Below, in pieces: positions 58,817-64,000 of a stretch of 64,000 nucleotides of DNA (the first letter of the stretch is position 1; each line of letters starts with the position of its first letter). The notes beneath the pieces are model-generated. The model was not told the DNA's origin, did not search any database, and saw only the letters and a list, made by a program, of their open reading frames with translations. Both the position numbers and the translations under genes were made by a program. The stretch is from Styela clava (taxonomy: Eukaryota > Chordata > Ascidiacea > Stolidobranchia > Styelidae): positions 16,802,001 through 16,866,000 of the forward strand of contig NC_135261.1 of the NCBI RefSeq assembly GCF_964204865.1. The letters are read 5' to 3'.

Positions 58817-61800
58817 TTTGCTCCGCATTGGAGTAAACCATGTGCCTATCCGGGGCCTCCACGTGGCGAGAGTCGGGCAATGCCTTCGGTATCCTTGGTA
58901 GCTAAAATCGGATAGGTTTTATAGTCCATCTGGGGCTACCAACCCCATTCGGACTTAACCCAAACCCGGTAGCTCAAAAATAAACGAAAAAATATCCACT
59001 GAACCCCCTGCCACTGCGGGGGTATGTGGTTTGGACCCAGCCGGGAACCAGAAAAGTAGTGGCACCTTTTTCTTGTTTTTTCCATGCCCTGACTGTGACC
59101 GTGAATTTACCACCAAGACCGGTCTCGGACTGCATAGGAGAAGCAAACATGCGATCAACTTCCATCTTGATCATGTCCCTAAACGATCTCGAGCGAGGTG
59201 GAATCATGAGGAGGACTTTTTGCTAGCGAAAGAAGATCTACGCCTAGACAAGGAGGGCATTAAAAAAAACCGATATGCCTTCCTGCAAAAGGTCCTCCCC
59301 CACCGCTCACTGGATGCTATTAAATCGAGAATTAAGCGAGGAGAATATAAAGACCTAAAGAGAAAGGTCGGGGTAGGCAAAGAGGCAGAGCCAAGGCTTG
59401 AACAAAACGAGATGCTGCAGCCAATGCTCGAAAAACATGAGATACGGCCTCAAGAACCCAAGGTACAAAGCCTACCACCCTTGCATATGCGTCCGGAAGA
59501 TGCCGCCTCTGAGAGCAGTTGGAAACATACCATATGGGCATACCTCGATTCCCTAGGAATATCAGAGCATAATTCCTGGGGAGCCCCGCTGCTCGACGAG
59601 GCCATTCAGCTAAAACTCGATGGGGACGAGTTGAGGTCAATACTCGATGAACACGCTTCGGAGATGACCTCCCGCTCATCAGCTTCCAATCGGGGATCAC
59701 ACCGATCCCCACCGAAGCAACATCCTAGGAAGCTATCTAATCGGCAGAAGCGCAGGCTAGAATATAAAAAGGTTCAGAACTTGTTCCGCAAGAAACGAAC
59801 CTCCTGCGCTGAGCTGGTATTGAGTGGGGCATGGAAAACGAACATCGCCGAAGGGAATGGACCTGCCAGAAATGACTTGACATCATTCTGGAGAAACATC
59901 ATGGAAGCTCCAAAAATAGAAGACAACCGACCGGTCACCGCGATAAGACCTACGGCATGGGAGGTGATTGAACCTATAACGAAGGAGGTAGTCCGAGATA
60001 CTCTAAAAGGACTGACCGAATCATCTCCTGGACCGGACGGAGTCTCTCTTCGGATGCTAAAGTCCATTCCCTTGAGCATCATCACGAAGATGTTCAATCT
60101 GTGGATGTTGAGCTGTAGTCAACCCCGATCCCTGCGGAAATCAAGAACCATCTTGATTCCTAAAGTGTCCTCCCCGACAAACCCGGGGGAATTCAGACCT
60201 ATTACAATAGGTCCGATGATAACCCGGGTCTACCACAAGATCTTGGGAAGGCGGCTCGGTGAATGCTTCCCTCTCAAACCGATTCAACGGGCATTCCGTC
60301 CTACGGACGGCTGTGCAGAGAATATTATGCTGCTAGATGCCCTGTTGGAAAATGCAAGGCAGCAACAAAATCCGTTGCAATTAGCATTTTTGGACCTGAG
60401 GAAAGCGTTTGACTCGGTTCACCATTCGAGTATTGGACGCGCTGCCATAAGGATGGGAACACCACCACCTATGGTAGCTTACATTACGAGTTGCTACGTT
60501 GAGGCTGTAACAACGATACATGGTGTCGAGGTGCACCAGAACACCGGTGTAAAGCAGGGTGACTCCCTATCTCCAATACTATTTAATGCAGTGTTGGACG
60601 AAGCCTTCTCGGCCCTAGAAGATCTTGGGCCAAAAATGGAAGGCATCAGGGTCTCTGCTTTGGGACTTGCCGACGATGCCATTATAGCGACGGAGACTGG
60701 AAAAGCCCTGCAACATCAGGTAGACATCTTCCTGACTGAAGTAGGGAAAACCGGTCTCCGGCCTAATGCCAGAAAGTGTAGCACGCTCTCGATTAAGATC
60801 GATGGTAAAAAGAAAAGGTGGGTTGTCGATAAAAACAGCAAGATCGAAATAGAAGGAGAAGAAGTTCCGAGCATGGGGCCGGAAGGGGTGTATAAATACC
60901 TGGGCATAAATATTGGGGCCCAAGGTAGGAGAGGCACATTGGGACCTAAACTCCATCAAGGTCTCGAAGAACTGTCTCATGCACCTCTGAAGCCCCAGCA
61001 ACGGCTTTACCTCCTTCGCGCCCACCTGATACCCAAGGTATCATACGTTGGAGTGCTCGGCAAAACAACAATGACCGAACTCCGGCGTCTTGATAGACAT
61101 ATACGCAACCGTGTAAGGGCATGGCTTCGCCTGCCCAAGGACACACCAACTCCCTACTTTCATGCTGATGCGAAGTATGGCGGCCTTGGAGTACCATCCC
61201 TGGCCACGTCGATAGGACTGATGAAGACTGTTCGCTTTGGTAAAATGGCAATGTCTGATGACCCCACCGTTGTGGCCATCAGCAGGCACCCTAATACACA
61301 ACGCCTGCTCAAACGATGGGGTACTACCAAAGTGCAAGGCACGTCTGTAACAAACAAAGACGAAGCCAAAGAGACCTGGGCGAGTAAACTCCATTGTACC
61401 ATAGATGGGGCTGGACTTGCCGAGGCCAATCTCGTCAGTTACGCCCACAGATGGGTAACAGATGGCACACGAATACTCACTGGGAGGAATTTCATCGACG
61501 CAGTCAAAATAAGAGGCAATCTCGTAGGCACAAGGAGTCGATCATCCAGAGGTCGCCCCGAATCAGATCCTTACTGCCCCCACCAGCACTGTAATCCCCA
61601 CCACAGAAGGGAGACATTAGGGCACATAAGCCAACAGTGCCCCGGGCTGTGGGGGCTTAGGATTCGGCGACATAATCGACTCCTCCAACTCGTAGAAGGC
61701 AGACTGAGACAGAGAGGCATGTGTACCCGCATTGAGCCTCACATATCAACCCCGGCAGGGGTGCGCAAGCCAGACCTAATTTGCTGGGGTCATAACAGCA

Positions 61801-62340
61801 GCGCTTGGGTGCTAGACGCCCAAATCACATCTGACTCCACAGTGGGGTCGATCTCTCTGGCCCATAAAAGGAAAATAGACTATTATGATAATACGTCTAT
61901 TAGACAATATGTGGCCAGAGAATCAGGTACCCCCGCAGAATTGGTCAAGTTCTCCTCCATAACAATCAATTGGAGGGGATGCTGGTGCCCACAATCAGCT
62001 AGGGATCTTGAATACTTGGGGATCAGAAGGGCAGACCTCATGCTCATGTCTGTACGAACGCTAGAAGACACCTCCTATATGTGCAATATCAGGAGAAGGT
62101 CATCGGGAAGACAGGAAGAATAGTGTCACTATGATGACGCAATAATAAGCCGACTGACTTGGAAGGTTCCCGGCAATAAAACGACCCAAGCTCAGGTCAA
62201 TGTATCGTTCACTGTGTCCTTATTTATTAAATGTGTGTGTGTATTATGTGTCCTGTATTGTCCACTATTGTCTTGTCATTGCATAATCGTGTGAGCAAAT
62301 TGGGCGGCCGCAAAATATAACCGGTCTCCCTTTTTTTTTT
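58817..62340 (+). mobile_element. R2 non-LTR retrotransposon at the canonical 28S site
   Basis: The element interrupts 28S exactly between TTAAGG and TAGCCAAATG, the R2 cleavage site, in the same orientation as 28S, and is 3.5 kb with an unbroken ORF. The 5' UTR is about 140-210 nt and starts with a 10-bp hairpin (58815-58839). The 3' UTR (62124-62340) ends in ten T residues instead of the poly(A) or none seen in many R2s. No flanking duplication or deletion of target is apparent. R2 uses target-primed reverse transcription by its own endonuclease and RT. Confidence 0.95.
58959..62123 (+). CDS. R2 protein: zinc finger, Myb, RT, restriction-like endonuclease
   Basis: The frame is open from 58959 (after TAA) to TAG at 62121-62123. 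No ATG precedes the zinc finger; a TTG at 59031 gives 1030 residues. R2 ORFs without an AUG are known, as R2 RNA is cut out of the 28S co-transcript. Positions below count from 59031. A single C2H2 finger (CPDCDREF ... HRRSKH, residues 19-40) fits the one-finger R2 clade (R2-D type); a Myb-like region follows (RARWNHEEDFLLAKEDLRLD). RT spans about 300-560 with SSPGPDGVSLRML, FRPTDGCAENIMLLDALL, AFLDLRKAFDSV, GVKQGDSLSPILFNAVL and the catalytic LADDAIIAT. A CCHC motif (CNPHHRRETLGHISQQC, near 860) and the RLE motif RKPDLICWGHNSSAWVLDAQ (near 920) close it. All catalytic residues are present. Confidence 0.94.
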   Translation, partial: PKPGSSKINEKISTEPPATAGVCGLDPAGNQKSSGTFFLFFPCPDCDREFTTKTGLGLHRRSKHAINFHLDHVPKRSRARWNHEEDFLLAKEDLRLDKEGIKKNRYAFLQKVLPHRSLDAIKSRIKRGEYKDLKRKVGVGKEAEPRLEQNEMLQPMLEKHEIRPQEPKVQSLPPLHMRPEDAASESSWKHTIWAYLDSLGISEHNSWGAPLLDEAIQLKLDGDELRSILDEHASEMTSRSSASNRGSHRSPPKQHPRKLSNRQKRRLEYKKVQNLFRKKRTSCAELVLSGAWKTNIAEGNGPARNDLTSFWRNIMEAPKIEDNRPVTAIRPTAWEVIEPITKEVVRDTLKGLTESSPGPDGVSLRMLKSIPLSIITKMFNLWMLSCSQPRSLRKSRTILIPKVSSPTNPGEFRPITIGPMITRVYHKILGRRLGECFPLKPIQRAFRPTDGCAENIMLLDALLENARQQQNPLQLAFLDLRKAFDSVHHSSIGRAAIRMGTPPPMVAYITSCYVEAVTTIHGVEVHQNTGVKQGDSLSPILFNAVLDEAFSALEDLGPKMEGIRVSALGLADDAIIATETGKALQHQVDIFLTEVGKTGLRPNARKCSTLSIKIDGKKKRWVVDKNSKIEIEGEEVPSMGPEGVYKYLGINIGAQGRRGTLGPKLHQGLEELSHAPLKPQQRLYLLRAHLIPKVSYVGVLGKTTMTELRRLDRHIRNRVRAWLRLPKDTPTPYFHADAKYGGLGVPSLATSIGLMKTVRFGKMAMSDDPTVVAISRHPNTQRLLKRWGTTKVQGTSVTNKDEAKETWASKLHCTIDGAGLAEANLVSYAHRWVTDGTRILTGRNFIDAVKIRGNLVGTRSRSSRGRPESDPYCPHQHCNPHHRRETLGHISQQCPGLWGLRIRRHNRLLQLVEGRLRQRGMCTRIEPHISTPAGVRKPDLICWGHNSSAWVLDAQITSDSTVGSISLAHKRKIDYYDNTSIRQYVARESGTPAELVKFSSITINWRGCWCPQSARDLEYLGIRRADLMLMSVRTLEDTSYMCNIRRRSSGRQEE

Positions 62341-62360
62341 TAGCCAAATGCCTCGTCATT

Positions 62361-62395
<35 letters not shown>

Positions 62396-62455
62396 TCCTC
62401 TGTCCCTGTCTGCTATCCGGCGAAACCACAGCCAGGGGAACGGGCTTGGCGGAAT

Positions 62456-62496
<41 letters not shown>

Positions 62497-62875
62497 ACTT
62501 TGTGAAGAGACATGAGAGTCGTAGGATAAGTGGGAGGCCTTCGGGCGACAGTGAAATATCACTACTCCCATCGTTTTTTTGCTTATTCAGTAAAGCGGAA
62601 AGCGACCCGGCAACCCCGGGTCACACTTCTGGCCTTAAGCCGGCGGCGTTCGGTCGCCGGCGATCCGCTCTGAAGACGGTGTCAGGCGGGGAGTTTGACT
62701 GGGGCGGTACATCTGTCAAAGAGTAACGCAGGTGTCCTAAGGTGAGCTCAGCGAGGACGGAAACCTCGCGTAGAGCAAAAGGGCAAAAGCTCACTTGATT
62801 TGGATTTTCAGTATGAATACAGACCGCGAAAGCGTGGCCTATCGATCCCTTTGAGTTTGCGAGTTTCAAGCAAGG

Positions 62876-62915
<40 letters not shown>

Positions 62916-62943
62916 AGCCAAGCGTTCATAGCGACGTTGCTTT
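62341..62943 (+). pseudogene. 28S rRNA copy 2, portion 3' of R2, truncated
   Basis: 28S resumes as tagccaaatgcctcgtcatt and matches copy 1 from 42789 to about 43355, keeping both segments that copy 1 has lost (ctcgtca and tcagcgaggacggaaacctc). It stops at gacgttgctttt (62943), where copy 1 continues gatccttcgatgtcggc. Unrelated LTR sequence follows. Confidence 0.92.
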
Positions 62944-64000
62944 TGTAACAACTTTGCAATTTGTCACTTTAAATCATCGATCATGATTCATATTCACGAG
63001 ACAAATGAAATCATTGCTATTTTTAGACATAAAACTAGATCATTTCATAACTTTACAAGATAATTGACCTAAATAACCATGCCGATGAAATAAGAAATTA
63101 TCGTGCGCATCCAAAATTCCTCCTATCAAAAACGAGACAAACTTAAAATTGATTGGTCAAGAAAAACCTTCTTCCCGGAAAAGTAATAAATAAAGATAGA
63201 CAAATTATCCTCTAAATTGAGAAACCCCCAATTCCATATAAATAGACTTATCGGAACAAAGAAGTTAGAAAGAGAGGAGTAGTGAACGGTAGGAGAAAGG
63301 TTAGCTGTTCTGGCTAATCCAGCTGTTATCTAATGGACAATACTATTTAAGGTACAATTTATATTTATGCTTTACCTTAGGGACAATGCTATTTAGGGTG
63401 TAATTGTATTTTATGCTTTGAGTCGTGATTTATAATTTCTTGTTAATGTAAATTGTAATTGTTTAAACGGAGCAATAAAATTACATTAAAGTAAAGATAT
63501 TGAGTCGATTTGTTATATAAAATTAACAGGAACTCCCAATTGAGCTCGTATAACTTCTGATTAATATAACTGTTTTATATCGGAGTCTAGATAGTCGGAG
63601 CACAATATATATCGAAGTAGTAAATCAATCAACTGACGGAGAAGATAACCAAATAGAAGCTTTTGGCGACACTGGTGACCCCGAATTGGGAACAAAAATG
63701 AGCGACAAAACAAAGAGGTTGGTAAATTAATTTACTTATTGTTTCTGCAATATAGGTTTAGATGTTAGTATTAATAAAAGCATTAGATGTTAAATAAGAT
63801 AAATGGATAAATTCGCAAAAATGATAACACGCAGTAAAGCACGACAAATACAAAGGCAAAGTCGCGGAACGTTGGAAAGTGAATTTGAACCGTATCGACT
63901 AGTGCATGTTACTGACGAGAACATAGACTTACAGCGTGATTTTGAAAATACAATACCGGAAACGAACGCGGGTGTAGAACATAGGCCTATTTCCTCTCCA
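62944..64000 (+). mobile_element. LTR retrotransposon (Ty3/gypsy-like) cutting 28S, runs off window
   Basis: A likely 5' LTR of about 0.73 kb (62944 to about 63671) starts TGTAACAACTT. It has a TATA box (ccatataaatagac, near 63235) and a polyadenylation signal (caataaaattac, near 63473). A primer-binding-like tggtgaccccgaattggg follows at about 63672, then a gag-like frame from ATG 63803 to the window end. The class is inferred from LTR layout and the PBS type; RT lies outside the window. Target duplication cannot be tested here. Confidence 0.65.
63803..64000 (+). CDS. Start of a retrotransposon Gag-like ORF (partial)
   Basis: An ATG (tgaaatggataa context) opens a frame with no stop through 66 codons to the edge. 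It begins MDKFAKMITRSKARQIQRQS and is basic, then acidic, with no recognised domain. Placement about 130 nt after the primer-binding-like site is that of a gag start. The remainder is beyond the window. Confidence 0.5.
   Translation, partial: MDKFAKMITRSKARQIQRQSRGTLESEFEPYRLVHVTDENIDLQRDFENTIPETNAGVEHRPISSP

Noticed and set aside
62941-63000. R1-type insertion in 28S
   Set aside because: The break is not at the R1 position and the following sequence has LTR features (TG start, TATA box, primer-binding-like site), not a non-LTR 5' end.
1-64000. CRISPR arrays, bacterial operons, prophage
   Set aside because: The window is eukaryotic; the tandem repeats seen have no spacer structure and genes are spliced.

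Overview
The window is nuclear DNA from an animal: genes are split into many short exons with GT/AG introns, an 18S-ITS1-5.8S-ITS2-28S ribosomal unit lies on the + strand, and animal transposon families (R2, BEL/Pao, hAT, piggyBac-like, LINE, mariner-like MITEs) are abundant. Compact exons, a sushi/vWA/Ly6 protein and a single-zinc-finger R2 would fit an invertebrate deuterostome such as an ascidian tunicate. That placement is inference; the complete 18S (49589-51371) would settle it.

Left part (about 0.4-8.8 kb): a 16-exon minus-strand gene for a homologue of MCC (colorectal mutant cancer protein, a coiled-coil PDZ-ligand scaffold). All exon phases agree and give 559 codons plus stop. Its introns hold at least three MITEs. 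From 9.3 to 16.7 kb lies a 7.4-kb hAT element with perfect 8-bp target duplications, holding a broken transposase, two LINE fragments and satellite-like repeats. It split a copy of an older GC-rich repeat. Two further hAT-type MITEs stand almost back to back at 18.6-20.35 kb.

Middle (22.2-30.5 kb): a 20-exon minus-strand gene, phases again consistent (910 codons plus stop), for a secreted protein with signal peptide, Ly6/uPAR domain, nine six-cysteine sushi modules and a C-terminal vWA domain with a complete MIDAS. A TATA box precedes it. From 33.2 to 41.4 kb follow a degenerate LINE, a 3.1-kb inverted-repeat (foldback-like) structure carrying a YqaJ-exonuclease-like remnant, and a hAT element with a nested TTAA-flanked piggyBac-like element.

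Right part (41.6-64 kb): a strongly damaged rDNA block, all on the + strand. In order: the 3' half of a 28S with diagnostic deletions; a TIR element at its 3' end; spacer; an array of ~200-bp IGS repeats; short 5' ETS; an 18S cut off in the 530-loop region; a second IGS array and ETS; a full-length 18S; ITS1 holding a BEL/Pao retrotransposon; a 5.8S lacking its core; ITS2; a 28S with an internal deletion, a full-length R2 with an unbroken ORF at the canonical R2 site, and an LTR retrotransposon that cuts the 28S and runs off the window. The block looks like an rDNA graveyard (array edge or orphon locus), though an intact R2 ORF and an intact-looking 18S sit in it. Coordinates of exons and element ends were read by hand from splice and repeat boundaries.
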